Position numbers and translations under genes: made by a program
Shown: piece by piece, positions 34,765-44,674 of the stretch
Layout: every line of letters begins with the position of its first letter
Position numbering within the stretch: position 1 is the stretch's first letter
The notes under the pieces: generated by a model
Database searches by the model: none
What the model was told of the DNA's origin: nothing
Seen by the model: only the letters and a program-made list of their open reading frames with translations
From: Dysgonomonas sp. HDW5A
GTDB lineage: Bacteria > Bacteroidota > Bacteroidia > Bacteroidales > Dysgonomonadaceae
DNA length: 64,000 nucleotides
Reading direction: 5' to 3'
NCBI RefSeq assembly: GCF_011299555.1
Contig: NZ_CP049857.1
Span: forward strand, 992,001-1,056,000

Positions 34765-35892
34765 TTATTTAAAATGCAGATTTAAAACTACGATTTCAGA
34801 AATAGTTCCGATACGATACTGAGGGCCGGCAAGTCCTAGTCCCGAAGTAACATAAACATGTGTATTATCTTTCTTTTTATAGCCATGACCGACTTCATAT
34901 ATCAGACTCATCAATAAGTTATTGGGAAACAATTGTCCGTTATGAGTATGTCCATAAACAGCAAGGTCTGCCTGTTCATTTGATTCTTCTGATAGATTCT
35001 TTGGTTCATGATTCATCACAATTACAGGCAATTGCTTATCAACATGCTGCATCAGCTCAGTTAATGGTTTTCGATGTTCGGCATGATCGTCTTCTCGACC
35101 TACAATATAAAACTTATCAGCTATATTTATTGCCGTATCTCTTAACATGGTCATTCCTGTTTCGGAAGCTAGCCAAGCTATTTTCTCTTCAGAATTTAAT
35201 CTGTATTCGTGATTACCTGTAGTCACATATACTCCATAAGGAACTTTTAAACGTTGGAACTCCTCCCCCATCCTCTGATCTACTAATGGAGACAGATCAT
35301 AATCTATAATATCGCCAACCAACAGGATAACATCCGGTTTTTGTTCCATTATTTTATCCACATACATACTCAACACCTTTTTATCAATCAAATGTCCAAC
35401 ATGTATGTCTGCCACCATCACGACTTTAAGAGTTTTAAGCCCTTCTACTTTTTTATCAACAGCTAAATCCATCGTTGTTACAACAGGATGCCAAAAGCGA
35501 TAATGTCCGTATGTCATCGAAGAAACTACAATAACCAGCGATAGTATGCTATATATTCTTCGGAATGAAACCTTTTGTAAGTTTAATCTTCGTATAGGCT
35601 GAATCCAGCGCCCTAAAAATTTAACAAAATCATAAATCAGCAGTAAAGCCGAAGTATAGCCAATAAATATCATCCATGAAGTTCCAATCAACAAAATAGG
35701 CTTCAAGATAGCAGATGGTAACATAACATTGAAAATCAACCCTACCAGATATACGATAAGCTCTATTGCAAACAGCGATGCATAAGGAATTCTGTATGCT
35801 TTACTCTTGGGTAAAAGCTGCCATCCTCGTACAAATACATATACATTAAATATAAGATGTACTATAAGTGCTTGAAATAAGAAGACTTTCAT
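34765..35892 (-). CDS. Membrane-anchored metallophosphoesterase
   Basis: 375 aa; about four N-terminal transmembrane helices (residues 1-125) and a calcineurin-type phosphoesterase domain. Metal-binding motifs in order: MVADIHVGH (D-x-H), VGDIIDYD (GD), TGNHEYR (GNHE), VMNHEP and YGHTHNGQ (GHxH). Family members of this YkuE-like layout are thought to hydrolyse phospholipid head groups or UDP-diacylglucosamine-like lipids, but the substrate here is unknown. It overlaps its upstream paralogue by 4 nt. Confidence 0.85.
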   Translation of the reverse strand: MKVFLFQALIVHLIFNVYVFVRGWQLLPKSKAYRIPYASLFAIELIVYLVGLIFNVMLPSAILKPILLIGTSWMIFIGYTSALLLIYDFVKFLGRWIQPIRRLNLQKVSFRRIYSILSLVIVVSSMTYGHYRFWHPVVTTMDLAVDKKVEGLKTLKVVMVADIHVGHLIDKKVLSMYVDKIMEQKPDVILLVGDIIDYDLSPLVDQRMGEEFQRLKVPYGVYVTTGNHEYRLNSEEKIAWLASETGMTMLRDTAINIADKFYIVGREDDHAEHRKPLTELMQHVDKQLPVIVMNHEPKNLSEESNEQADLAVYGHTHNGQLFPNNLLMSLIYEVGHGYKKKDNTHVYVTSGLGLAGPQYRIGTISEIVVLNLHFK

Positions 35893-37007
35893 TTCGTTTT
35901 TACTTTAATTACAGCATATTCGGACTGCGTCCCTATACGGAATTTTCCACCCCAAAGCCCCATACCCGAACTTACATATATATTTGTATTTCCTTTTTTC
36001 AAATAACCATACGAGTCTTCATAAATCATATCGGTTATCAGCGAAATAGGCCATATCTGTCCGCGATGTGTATGCCCCGAAAATTGAATATCTACCCCTT
36101 CATTTTCAGCTTCTTCTAAATTATACGGTTGGTGATCCAACAAAATTATGGGCTTCGATTTATCTAAAGAACCAGTTAATGCTGCAAGAGGTTTTCGATT
36201 CGAATTCGACTTATCATCTCGTCCGACAATATAAAACATGCTATCAATTAAAACAGCAGAATCTCTAATTAGTTTAATGCCTGAGTCTTCTATGAATTTC
36301 GATGAAGCCAAAGCTCCGCTGATATACTCATGATTGCCCATAACGGCATATACTCCGTATTTCGATTTTATCTTTTTCAGATCATCCGACATATTCTGCT
36401 CAATCAGCGGTCTGACACTACTATCTATAATATCTCCTGCAATAAGAACAATATCCGGATTTTCTTTATTGATAAGCTCTACCCATTGTTGCAGCTCACT
36501 TTTACCGATGCCATATCCTAAGTGCATATCACTAAGCGCCACTATAGTAAGCGAATCGCCGCCTCCTATAGTTTTAGTAATTTCGATAGGCAGATCGACC
36601 CGTTCTTTAATGCGGTATTTTAAATAACCACACAGCATCAGTAAGCCGATAAAGCCCACTGTCAAGCCAAAACTAAGCCAATTATCTTTGGTATATTGGT
36701 TCAGTGTATCCCGAGGTACAAGATGGGAGGCACGAATCAAGTCGGTGAGTAAATTAAAAATGAGAAAATAAATAAAAATAAAGAACCACGAGGTTCCGAT
36801 TGTATATAAAACAGATGTTACTCCAACCGGAAAATGTTCTCCTGCCAGAAATAACAAAAAAATAGAACCGATCAATACTACAGCTACCCCGATCAATAAC
36901 GAACGCGTTACTACGCTCAAAGGGATAACCGTCCAAGCTCTGTAGAAAACATAATAATTACCTGCTAAAAAAAGTAAAAGAAAAATGATAAAAAAAAGAT
37001 ATTTCAT
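35889..37007 (-). CDS. Membrane-anchored metallophosphoesterase (tandem paralogue)
   Basis: 372 aa with the same plan as the next gene: four N-terminal membrane helices, then ALSDMHLGYG, IAGDIIDSS, MGNHEYI, LLDHQPYN and FSGHTHRGQ. The metal ligands are all present, so both copies should be active. The two proteins keep the same order and spacing but differ widely in sequence, so the duplication is old. Translationally coupled to the downstream copy (ATGA-type overlap). Confidence 0.85.
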   Translation of the reverse strand: MKYLFFIIFLLLFLAGNYYVFYRAWTVIPLSVVTRSLLIGVAVVLIGSIFLLFLAGEHFPVGVTSVLYTIGTSWFFIFIYFLIFNLLTDLIRASHLVPRDTLNQYTKDNWLSFGLTVGFIGLLMLCGYLKYRIKERVDLPIEITKTIGGGDSLTIVALSDMHLGYGIGKSELQQWVELINKENPDIVLIAGDIIDSSVRPLIEQNMSDDLKKIKSKYGVYAVMGNHEYISGALASSKFIEDSGIKLIRDSAVLIDSMFYIVGRDDKSNSNRKPLAALTGSLDKSKPIILLDHQPYNLEEAENEGVDIQFSGHTHRGQIWPISLITDMIYEDSYGYLKKGNTNIYVSSGMGLWGGKFRIGTQSEYAVIKVKTK

Positions 37008-37064
37008 AATCAGTCAGAGCTTGATAAAAATAAAATCCGATACTACACATCTGTATGTGCCATG

Positions 37065-37095
37065 AAAAAAAAGAGTAACTATAATGTTACTCTTT
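37065..37095 (-). terminator. Intrinsic terminator after the zinc peptidase gene
   Basis: AAAGAGTAAC and GTTACTCTTT form a 10-bp stem with a 6-nt loop; on the minus strand a run of eight T follows. Confidence 0.85.
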
Positions 37096-37115
37096 ATATT
37101 TTAGAGGGATAAGGA

Positions 37116-37796
37116 TTATCTCCTGCTCCCCAGTGCGATAAAGATATAATAAATAAGAGTGGCTAAAGAACCTAAAGCAGCTACAACATATGTATATGCA
37201 GCCCATTTTAAGGCATCTTTTGCTTTATCCTTATTAGAATCTCTTACAATACCGGCTGTATTAAGCCATACTAAAGCACGATTACTGGCATCAATTTCGA
37301 CAGGTAATGTCACAAAACTAAAGATGGTAGTCATTGCAAACAAACCGATACCAATCCATAATAATATAGGGAAAGTATTGATCATAAATATACCTGCCAA
37401 TAATACCCACATAACCCATTTCGAAGCAAAGCTAACCGTAGGCACCAAAGCCGATCTTAAAGTCAAAGGTCCGTACGCTTTAGCATGCTGTACAGCGTGT
37501 CCGCATTCGTGTGCCGCAACCGCAGCAGCTGCCACACTATTGCTATGATAAACACCTTCGCTTAAGTTTACCGTTTTGTTGCCCGGATTGTAATTATCCG
37601 TAAGCATACCTTGGGTCGAAACTACTTGTACATCATATATACCATTGTCATGCAGCATCTTCAATGCAACATCTCTACCTGTCAATCCGCTATCTAATGG
37701 TACCTTTGAGTATTTTTTAAATTTGCTTTGTAATGTTGCCGAAACTATCCAGCCTCCCAAAGCAATTATACCGAATAAAATCCAACCGAAATACAT
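37116..37796 (-). CDS. Zinc metallopeptidase, YugP-type membrane protein
   Basis: 226 aa membrane protein with the zinc motif HECGH at residues 96-100 (HExxH form with C in third position), a membrane helix at the N-terminus (about 3-22) and two or three more in the C-terminal half. TQGMLTDNYNPGNKTVNLSE and the alanine-rich stretch before the motif are typical of the family. Function unknown; related proteins are proposed membrane-embedded proteases. Monocistronic. Confidence 0.87.
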   Translation of the reverse strand: MYFGWILFGIIALGGWIVSATLQSKFKKYSKVPLDSGLTGRDVALKMLHDNGIYDVQVVSTQGMLTDNYNPGNKTVNLSEGVYHSNSVAAAAVAAHECGHAVQHAKAYGPLTLRSALVPTVSFASKWVMWVLLAGIFMINTFPILLWIGIGLFAMTTIFSFVTLPVEIDASNRALVWLNTAGIVRDSNKDKAKDALKWAAYTYVVAALGSLATLIYYIFIALGSRR

Positions 37797-37920
37797 AATC
37801 TTACTATTTTAATTAATAACCTTTTCTACCTTATAATTATCTTTATCAAAAGATATGCCAAAGATATACATATTAATTGTTTGTAAATTTGATAATTACT
37901 TAAAAAAGGCTAATCAGAGA

Positions 37921-39195
37921 TTATACGAAATATTGACGTTTAATAGTCTGATCACGATCAGGACCTACTGATACAATACTGATAGTAACATCTAACTCTT
38001 CCTCCAAAAAATTGACATAGTCTATAAATTCCTGAGGAAACTCTTCTTCACTCTGCATTTTTGTCATGTCCATATTCCATCCTGGAAGTTCCTTGTATAC
38101 AGGTGTTACATTATCTCCTATTTCAAAAGGAAATTCGGTTGTTTCTTTACCATCGATTTTGTATGCAACGCATGCTTTGATAGTCTCGAATGTATCCAAT
38201 ACATCGCTTTTCATCATAATCAGTTGAGTCACCCCATTGATCATTATAGCATAACGCAATGCAACCAGATCAATCCAACCACAACGGCGGGGACGCCCTG
38301 TTACCGATCCAAACTCAAAGCCTAACTTGCGAAGTTTATCACCCGTTTCATCGAACAGCTCTGTAGGGAAAGGACCACTACCTACACGTGTGCAGTATGC
38401 CTTGAAAATACCAAAAACTTCACCTATATGACTGGGAGGAATGCCCAAGCCAATACATGCTCCCGAAGAGATCGTATTAGATGAAGTCACAAAAGGGTAA
38501 GACCCGAAGTCGATATCCAGCATAGTGCCTTGTGCTCCTTCTGCTAAGACCGATTTATGTTTTGACAAAGCATTATTGATATAATACTCACTATCTACAA
38601 ATGTAAATTCTTTTAATTTTTCAACACCTTTAAACCATTCTTTTTCGATTTCAGCCAATGAACTGCAATCGAAGTTATATTGATTTAGTATTTCCAGATG
38701 TCTGTTTCTTACCTGTTGGTACTTTTCATCGAAACCGCATAAGAGATCTCCCACTCTCAAACCTCCACGTCCTACTTTCTCAGTATATGTCGGTCCGATA
38801 CCTTTGCCGGTAGTTCCTATTTTAGAGTCTCCCTTAGCATTTTCATAACAAGCATCCAATAAACGATGTGTAGGTAAAATAAGATGAGCTTTCTTTGAGA
38901 TCAACAGGCGTTTAGTGAGATCATGCCCCGACTTTTCAAGAGACTCAACTTCACCTTTAAATAATGCAGGGTCCAGTACCACTCCATTTCCGATGATATT
39001 TATCTTATCACCTTGAAAGATACCCGAAGGCACCGATCTTAAGACATACTTCTCACCCTCAAATTCTAAAGTATGACCAGCATTGGGTCCGCCTTGAAAA
39101 CGGGCTACTACTTCATATTTTGGAGTTAATACGTCCACTATTTTGCCTTTACCTTCGTCACCCCATTGCAACCCCAGTAGTACATCTGCTTTCAT
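37921..39195 (-). CDS. purA: Adenylosuccinate synthetase
   Basis: Makes adenylosuccinate from IMP, GTP and aspartate, the first committed step to AMP. Signature GLQWGDEGKGKIVD at the N-terminus, QGGPNAGHT, GTTGKGIGPTYTEK, AEGAQGTMLDIDFGSYPFVT and TGRPRRCGWIDL. Length 424 aa is standard. The start codon overlaps the stop of the Fur-family gene by 4 nt, so the two are co-translated. The shared purine theme with amn at 29.8 kb is probably coincidental. Confidence 0.96.
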   Translation of the reverse strand: MKADVLLGLQWGDEGKGKIVDVLTPKYEVVARFQGGPNAGHTLEFEGEKYVLRSVPSGIFQGDKINIIGNGVVLDPALFKGEVESLEKSGHDLTKRLLISKKAHLILPTHRLLDACYENAKGDSKIGTTGKGIGPTYTEKVGRGGLRVGDLLCGFDEKYQQVRNRHLEILNQYNFDCSSLAEIEKEWFKGVEKLKEFTFVDSEYYINNALSKHKSVLAEGAQGTMLDIDFGSYPFVTSSNTISSGACIGLGIPPSHIGEVFGIFKAYCTRVGSGPFPTELFDETGDKLRKLGFEFGSVTGRPRRCGWIDLVALRYAIMINGVTQLIMMKSDVLDTFETIKACVAYKIDGKETTEFPFEIGDNVTPVYKELPGWNMDMTKMQSEEEFPQEFIDYVNFLEEELDVTISIVSVGPDRDQTIKRQYFV

Positions 39196-39704
39196 TTCTT
39201 TTTATTGGTATTTATTTTATTTTCTTCTGATTTCTTTGATTTCTTCTCACTTTGTTGCTTTTCCTTTAAGCACTTGGCACATGTTCCGTATATATACATA
39301 CTATAATAGCCAATCTTAAATCGGGCAAACCTCTTTTGCTGTGTCTGAGTAAATGGTGTTGCATTTTTATATTCCTTCACCTTCCCACATGTAGTACAAA
39401 TTAAGTGATCATGGTTTTCAGCACCATATATACGTTCATACTGAGATATATTTGCTCCAAACTGATGCTTCACTAACAAACCACAATCCAATAACAATTC
39501 GATTGTATTGTACAGTGTAGCTCTGCTAACCCTCATACTTTGGGTATTCATTGTTTGAAAAAGCGAATCGACATCAAAATGTCCTTTTGTAGAATAGATA
39601 TGATCAAGTATGGCAAAACGTTCGGGCGTCTTGCGATGTTTATGCTGATTGAGGTATTCAGTAAACTTATTTAAAACCTGTTCTTTTATCTTCTGATTAT
39701 CCAT
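39192..39704 (-). CDS. Fur family transcriptional regulator
   Basis: 170 aa. Winged helix (about residues 15-85, with TPERFAILDHIYSTKGHFDV) followed by a dimerisation domain carrying a structural zinc site: C103-x-x-C106 and C142-x-x-C145. H100 in ENHDHLIC is a likely regulatory ligand. The Lys/Glu/Ser-rich tail (about 148-170) is longer than usual. It could be Fur, Zur or PerR; the residues do not decide. Translationally coupled to purA. Confidence 0.87.
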   Translation of the reverse strand: MDNQKIKEQVLNKFTEYLNQHKHRKTPERFAILDHIYSTKGHFDVDSLFQTMNTQSMRVSRATLYNTIELLLDCGLLVKHQFGANISQYERIYGAENHDHLICTTCGKVKEYKNATPFTQTQQKRFARFKIGYYSMYIYGTCAKCLKEKQQSEKKSKKSEENKINTNKKK

Positions 39705-39778
39705 TTTACCAGATCAAGAATAACAAATATACACTTTTTTAAGTAAAGAACAATTTGAAACTTTATTATTGAGAACAT

Positions 39779-39817
39779 AAAAAAAACACGAAGAGTAATT
39801 TCTTCGTGTTTTTTTAT
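39779..39817 (-). terminator. Intrinsic terminator after susD
   Basis: AAAACACGAAGA and TCTTCGTGTTTT pair over 12 bp with a 6-nt loop and T-runs on both strands. It serves the susCD operon and may also block reading from the right flank. Confidence 0.87.
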
Positions 39818-39833
39818 TATAAGTATTCAATTA

Positions 39834-41240
39834 TCAATATCCAGGATTTTGCTGTGTAGCAATATTTGGATTGGCATCAATTTCTCTTTGAGGTATTGGC
39901 CATGCTAATCTTGTATCACCGGGTTGAATAGTTTGCCCTAAAGCTCCGGTTCCGGTAGTAGCTGCAATAATTGGCAAATGCAATCGTTTCAAATCATGAA
40001 AATAATGTCCTTCAAAAGCTAGTTCTTTGCGTTTCTCTAGAAGTATAGCATCGATTAAAGCTTGTCCGGTAGCAGTTGTTGATGCCGCTGTAGGAAGAGC
40101 TCTTTGTCTTATTGCGTCCAAATATTTACGAGCTGTAGTCTCATCTCCTAGTCTTGCAGCTGATTCCGCTGCAATTAGATACATTTCAGAAACTCTAAGC
40201 ATGCTATAATTATCCAAACCAGGTGTTCCTCGACCAGGATATTTACCTTCTACATAAATATTATCTTTTTTAGATGCTGCCTCACCATTTACAAACCAAC
40301 CCTTTCGAACATCACCTTCGGCATAAAGAGCCGGAAACTTGGGTTCCACCAATAGATCTCCATAACCAGCTTCAATATAGATATATCCTAAAGCATTAGT
40401 TCCTTGATTATCCACAAGATTATGAGCTAAAGTGAATATCGACTCAGAGGTATATTCCTCCCCCCAAGAGGCCAGATATTTATCGTTGGGGATCAAACTA
40501 TATTTAGGGATTACCAACTCAGCATACTCTTTAGCTTTGGCATAGTTACCCATATAAAGATATACCCTTGCATATAATCCATTTATAGCATTAGGAGAAA
40601 GCGTATAAGGTGCAACTTGACGCATTTTAGTTACAAGTTCAGCAGCCTTTCCTAAATCGGAAAGAATATTAGTATAAACCTCATTCACTGTATTTCTTTT
40701 AGGTTGCCCTGCTGCATCATGTTTTGTTATATATGGTACACCTAAATGAGAATGATCAGTAGTAAAATTATAGTCTTGAGCATACATCCGAACTAAATCA
40801 AAATGTAGTAAAGCTCTAAGAGCATATGCTTCACCAACAATCTGGTTTACAGCAGTCTGATCTCCAGAAATTTTTGCATTTATTATATTATTAGCCCTGT
40901 TTATTGTATTATATGTTTGATTCCAATAATAACCAAAGTCTGCTGTTGACACACTCCATGACCAAGCTGCCTCTGAAGTGAATCGATTAGAATTAGTAGG
41001 AGAGGCTTTTACGTTATTAGTTAAAACATCACCGTAAACAACAAAGTCACGTCCATAACTATAATAATACTGTAACCCATCATAAGTTCCAACTAATGCT
41101 GCTGTTGCACTTTGAACATTATTTATAGCATTTGCGGAATCGACAGAAGAACTTGGCTTCAAATCCAAGAAACTATCACAGGATTGCAGTGATACGGTAG
41201 CAATTACCGCTAAAGCAAACATTTTAATATATTTATTCAT
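39834..41240 (-). CDS. SusD/RagB family nutrient-binding outer-membrane lipoprotein
   Basis: Cell-surface lid of a TonB-dependent glycan or peptide uptake complex. Lipoprotein signal with C20 or C21 (VSLQSC), then a TPR-like helical scaffold; typical motifs are AEAYALRALLHFDLVRMY (about residues 136-153), RVSEMYLIAAESAARLGD, and near the end EKRKELAFEGHYFHDLKRL. Length 468 aa. Substrate cannot be read from the sequence. It follows the SusC gene by 39 nt and ends at a terminator. Confidence 0.92.
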   Translation of the reverse strand: MNKYIKMFALAVIATVSLQSCDSFLDLKPSSSVDSANAINNVQSATAALVGTYDGLQYYYSYGRDFVVYGDVLTNNVKASPTNSNRFTSEAAWSWSVSTADFGYYWNQTYNTINRANNIINAKISGDQTAVNQIVGEAYALRALLHFDLVRMYAQDYNFTTDHSHLGVPYITKHDAAGQPKRNTVNEVYTNILSDLGKAAELVTKMRQVAPYTLSPNAINGLYARVYLYMGNYAKAKEYAELVIPKYSLIPNDKYLASWGEEYTSESIFTLAHNLVDNQGTNALGYIYIEAGYGDLLVEPKFPALYAEGDVRKGWFVNGEAASKKDNIYVEGKYPGRGTPGLDNYSMLRVSEMYLIAAESAARLGDETTARKYLDAIRQRALPTAASTTATGQALIDAILLEKRKELAFEGHYFHDLKRLHLPIIAATTGTGALGQTIQPGDTRLAWPIPQREIDANPNIATQQNPGY

Positions 41241-41279
41241 AATCTTTTCTTAATTTAAAATAGGTTCAAGAACTAAGAT

Positions 41280-44200
41280 TTAAAAATTGTAATTAAAACC
41301 AAATGTCATGGTTTTAGCAACAGGATATCCAAACCATGGGTCTCCGTTAATTCCAACTTCAGGATCAAGTCCTTTATAATCTGTAAAAGTCAAAAGATTC
41401 GTTCCTTGGAAATAAATACGTAATCCTGGTACATTTGGTAATGTATAGCCGATATTTAAATTTCTCAAACGGATAAAAGAACCATCATATACATATCTAG
41501 TAGACATTGGAGCATATACTGAAGGAGATACACCATAGATAACTTTTGGAACATCTGTTATGTCTCCTGGTTTTTGCCATCTATTCAACACATCTGGTGA
41601 TTGATTCCATAAACCTCTAGCACCAAAAGCATTCACCATGGCCAAAGTCTGGTCTGAAATCTTATTACCTTGATTGAAGTAGAACAATGCAGACAAGTCA
41701 AATCCCTTATATTTAAACGTATTTGTTAAACCGCCAAAGTATTTAGGAGCTGCAGATCCAACAATTCGTCTATTAGCTTTTGAAATACTTTTCACTTTAC
41801 TTCCATCTTCCGCATACCACATTGGAGCACCATCTTCTGGATCTACACCAGCCCATTCATAAGTATAAATAGACTGAACATCTTCCCCTTCACGTTTGAT
41901 TCGATTTGTAGTAATGATATCTTGTCCTCCATACAGTTCTGTTACTTTATTCTTATTATGACTTATATTGAAGCTAACAGTCCATTCAAAATCTTTAGTA
42001 ACAACAGGAACCCCTGATATTGTCCATTCTACTCCTCTATTTCTCATACTTCCCACGTTTCTCATTGCTGTGGTAAATCCGGTAGTAGAAGATACTGGGA
42101 CACGGAATAGTAGATCTGTTGTATTCTTATTGTAGAATTCAAGAGTTGTAGATAATCTATTATTAAAAGCAGAGAAATCTACACCTACGTTAAATGAAGC
42201 TGTTGACTCCCATTTCAAATCATTATTAACCATCTGCAATGGGTAAATACCTGATACTCCATTATAATTGGCTCCACCAGAATATAATCCTAATGCAGGG
42301 TGTCTTCCATCAAGTTCTGACCCAGCAGTCGTAAAAGTAGTAACATCTGAATTACCTGATGTTCCATAACTAGCTCTTAGGCCTAGATTTGTTAACCATT
42401 CTACATTTTGAAGGAAATTCTCCTGACTCATTCTCCATTGTCCACCAACAGACCAGAAGTTTGAATATAGATTGTCTTTAGAGAATCGAGAAGAACCGTC
42501 TCGACGGAAACTTGTTGACAAAATATATTTGTTATCATATGCATAGTTTACTCTAGTGAATAAAGAAAACAGTCTCACATGCTTATAATCACTTTCAGCT
42601 GTAACAGGATTGGCTCCTGCTGTCAACTCTTGAAAATCGGGAGTAGGAAAACCTTCCGAAGCAGCAATTTGATAGCGATAAGAGTCATCATTTGCTTCTT
42701 GTCCAACCATTACATTTAAATTATGAACTTTATCAAATACTTTATTATAATTCAATGTATTAGTAATGTTCCAAACTAAACTTTCTCCTCCTGTACGTGT
42801 AGCACGTCCTCCAAGAGTAGATGCTGTATTACCGGGAACCCTTGGATCATCCCACTGAGCCTCATTCACTTGCATAAAGTCAACACCCCATTGTGTTTTA
42901 AAGGTCAACCCTTCCAGAAGATCATATTCTACAAAAGCACTCTCAATAACTCTATAAGTTCTAGAGTTAGCATAGTTATATTTTATATTCGCCAAAAAAT
43001 TTGCAGATAAAACAGTTAACTTCGTTGGAACTCCGTCTATTTCGCCTGGATCAAGAGCTGGTATTATAGCTGATGCCAATACTGGATTAGAATAATAAGA
43101 ACTTGTTGTTAATGGAGTTTCTTGCTTAGTCAAAGATAGAGTACTACTCAATCCAAATCTAAGTTTATTTGAGTAGGCATGAGTTATATTGAATTTGTTC
43201 GAGATACGATTCATAGCCGATGCCTCTAAAATACCTTCTTGATTAAAATATCCTGCTGAAACAAAGAATTTAGTTTTCGCATTACCTCCATTTGCCGAGA
43301 TATCAAATGAATAGGTAGGCGCATCATTTCTATATGTTCTATCCATCCAATTAAAATTATACGAATTTCCATTTGCATCTTTAGGAAAAGTATCAAATAA
43401 ATCCTGTTGAGCTTCATCCAAAGAACTATATCCTCCACTATTAAACAAAGCCTCTGTCATATATTCAGTATATTGAGCTTTGTTCATTACCTTAAAATTA
43501 TTGGTAGCTCTTCTTGACCAGCCATAATTAGAAGATAAAGAGAATCTGGTCTTGCCATCAATCCCTGATTTAGTGGTAACTACCACTACCCCATTTGCTG
43601 CACGAGCTCCATAAATAGATGTAGCAGAAGCATCTTTCAACACAGTTATGCTTTCGATATCATTCGGATTTATACCAGCCAAAGCATTCGAGTTATCAGA
43701 ATAAGTAGTTTCTCCGGTAGAAGTCAATTGTCCAAAATTACCTGTAGCAATAGGAACTCCGTCTACAATCCACAAAGGTTCAGTACCTGCATTCACAGAA
43801 CCAAGCCCTCTCACAACTATCCTCTGACCTGCACCAGGTTGTCCTGAAGCTGCTTGAGTAAGCAAACCGGCAGAGTTTCCTTGTAAAGCTTTATCTACTG
43901 AAGAACTGGTTATGTCTGTCAACGCTTTAGACTGAACAGTAGTCGCCGACCCTGTAAATGTAGCCTTCTTAACCAGACCATAACCTGTTACTACAACCTC
44001 ATCCATTAATTTTGAATCATTTTCCATGATGATTTTCAAATTTGTTCCGGCTGCTACTTCTTTGGTTTTCATACCAATAAGAGAAATCACTAGCGTTTTT
44101 CTATCTGATGGAATATTCAAAGAGAAATTACCATCGATATCGGTCACTGTTCCTACAGTTGTACCTTTAGCTACGACTGAAGCTCCAATCACGGTTTCAC

Positions 44201-44300
44201 CGGTATCATCTAAGATTGTACCTGAAACTCGTGTTGTTTGAGCTACTGATAACCCGACACTTGCAATGATACAAGTCAAAATCATTATCAATTTTTTCAT
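41280..44300 (-). CDS. SusC/RagA family TonB-linked outer-membrane receptor
   Basis: TonB-dependent barrel partner of SusD. The start at 44300 gives MKKLIMILTCIIASVGLSVAQ as signal peptide (1006 aa); two further codons upstream are possible. Domains: CarboxypepD-regulatory (about 22-95, with GTTVGTVTDIDGNFSLNIP), TonB box region MDEVVVTGYG, plug with VRGLGSVNAGTEPLWIVDGV and KDASATSIYGARAANGVVVV, then a 22-strand barrel ending GFNYNF. No degradative enzymes, sigma factor or regulator adjoin the pair. Confidence 0.93.
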   Translation of the reverse strand: MKKLIMILTCIIASVGLSVAQTTRVSGTILDDTGETVIGASVVAKGTTVGTVTDIDGNFSLNIPSDRKTLVISLIGMKTKEVAAGTNLKIIMENDSKLMDEVVVTGYGLVKKATFTGSATTVQSKALTDITSSSVDKALQGNSAGLLTQAASGQPGAGQRIVVRGLGSVNAGTEPLWIVDGVPIATGNFGQLTSTGETTYSDNSNALAGINPNDIESITVLKDASATSIYGARAANGVVVVTTKSGIDGKTRFSLSSNYGWSRRATNNFKVMNKAQYTEYMTEALFNSGGYSSLDEAQQDLFDTFPKDANGNSYNFNWMDRTYRNDAPTYSFDISANGGNAKTKFFVSAGYFNQEGILEASAMNRISNKFNITHAYSNKLRFGLSSTLSLTKQETPLTTSSYYSNPVLASAIIPALDPGEIDGVPTKLTVLSANFLANIKYNYANSRTYRVIESAFVEYDLLEGLTFKTQWGVDFMQVNEAQWDDPRVPGNTASTLGGRATRTGGESLVWNITNTLNYNKVFDKVHNLNVMVGQEANDDSYRYQIAASEGFPTPDFQELTAGANPVTAESDYKHVRLFSLFTRVNYAYDNKYILSTSFRRDGSSRFSKDNLYSNFWSVGGQWRMSQENFLQNVEWLTNLGLRASYGTSGNSDVTTFTTAGSELDGRHPALGLYSGGANYNGVSGIYPLQMVNNDLKWESTASFNVGVDFSAFNNRLSTTLEFYNKNTTDLLFRVPVSSTTGFTTAMRNVGSMRNRGVEWTISGVPVVTKDFEWTVSFNISHNKNKVTELYGGQDIITTNRIKREGEDVQSIYTYEWAGVDPEDGAPMWYAEDGSKVKSISKANRRIVGSAAPKYFGGLTNTFKYKGFDLSALFYFNQGNKISDQTLAMVNAFGARGLWNQSPDVLNRWQKPGDITDVPKVIYGVSPSVYAPMSTRYVYDGSFIRLRNLNIGYTLPNVPGLRIYFQGTNLLTFTDYKGLDPEVGINGDPWFGYPVAKTMTFGFNYNF

Positions 44301-44393
44301 AAACACTACTTTAAATTACTCAATTATTTTAATATCAATCAATTATCCACAAGTCCAAGGGAATTCTTTTACATTATTTCACAATGGGAGTCG

Positions 44394-44425
44394 CAAATGT
44401 ATATTTTTTTCACAAAATACACAAA
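44394..44425 (-). promoter_or_regulatory. Promoter of susCD
   Basis: On the minus strand TTTG (44425-44422) and TACATTTG (44401-44394) are separated by exactly 20 nt, a textbook Bacteroidetes promoter. The predicted start near 44387 leaves a leader of about 87 nt. Confidence 0.75.
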
Positions 44426-44571
44426 ATTTGCCATGTTAAATGTTAGTTTTTCTTTATTTAAAAAAGATATTAGATACAAACGAAGACTCCCTACTCCATA
44501 TTAATAGAGTAAAAAATGAAAAATAACATCAAATTGTCAAGAAAATCTCAAATGCATATTTATACAAACAT

Positions 44572-44602
44572 AAAAAACCGTCAATCAAAAGACCAACGGT
44601 TT
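44572..44602 (-). terminator. Intrinsic terminator after the TPR gene
   Basis: On the minus strand AAACCGTTGGTC pairs with GATTGACGGTTT (three G-U pairs) around TTTT, followed by TTTATG. Confidence 0.8.
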
Positions 44603-44674
44603 ACAAATTAACAGATTACTCCAAAATCGTTTCTCACAAACACTTCAAAGTGTTAAGATACGACAATAAGAACC

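Larger units (their letters stand above)
44301..44674 (-). other. Leader and promoter region of susCD
   Basis: 374 nt without a gene. It contains the minus-strand susC promoter (44394-44425), roughly 90 nt of leader, and the terminator of the TPR gene (44572-44602). A small AACACTT/AAGTGTT palindrome lies near 44640. Nothing else is recognisable. Confidence 0.65.
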
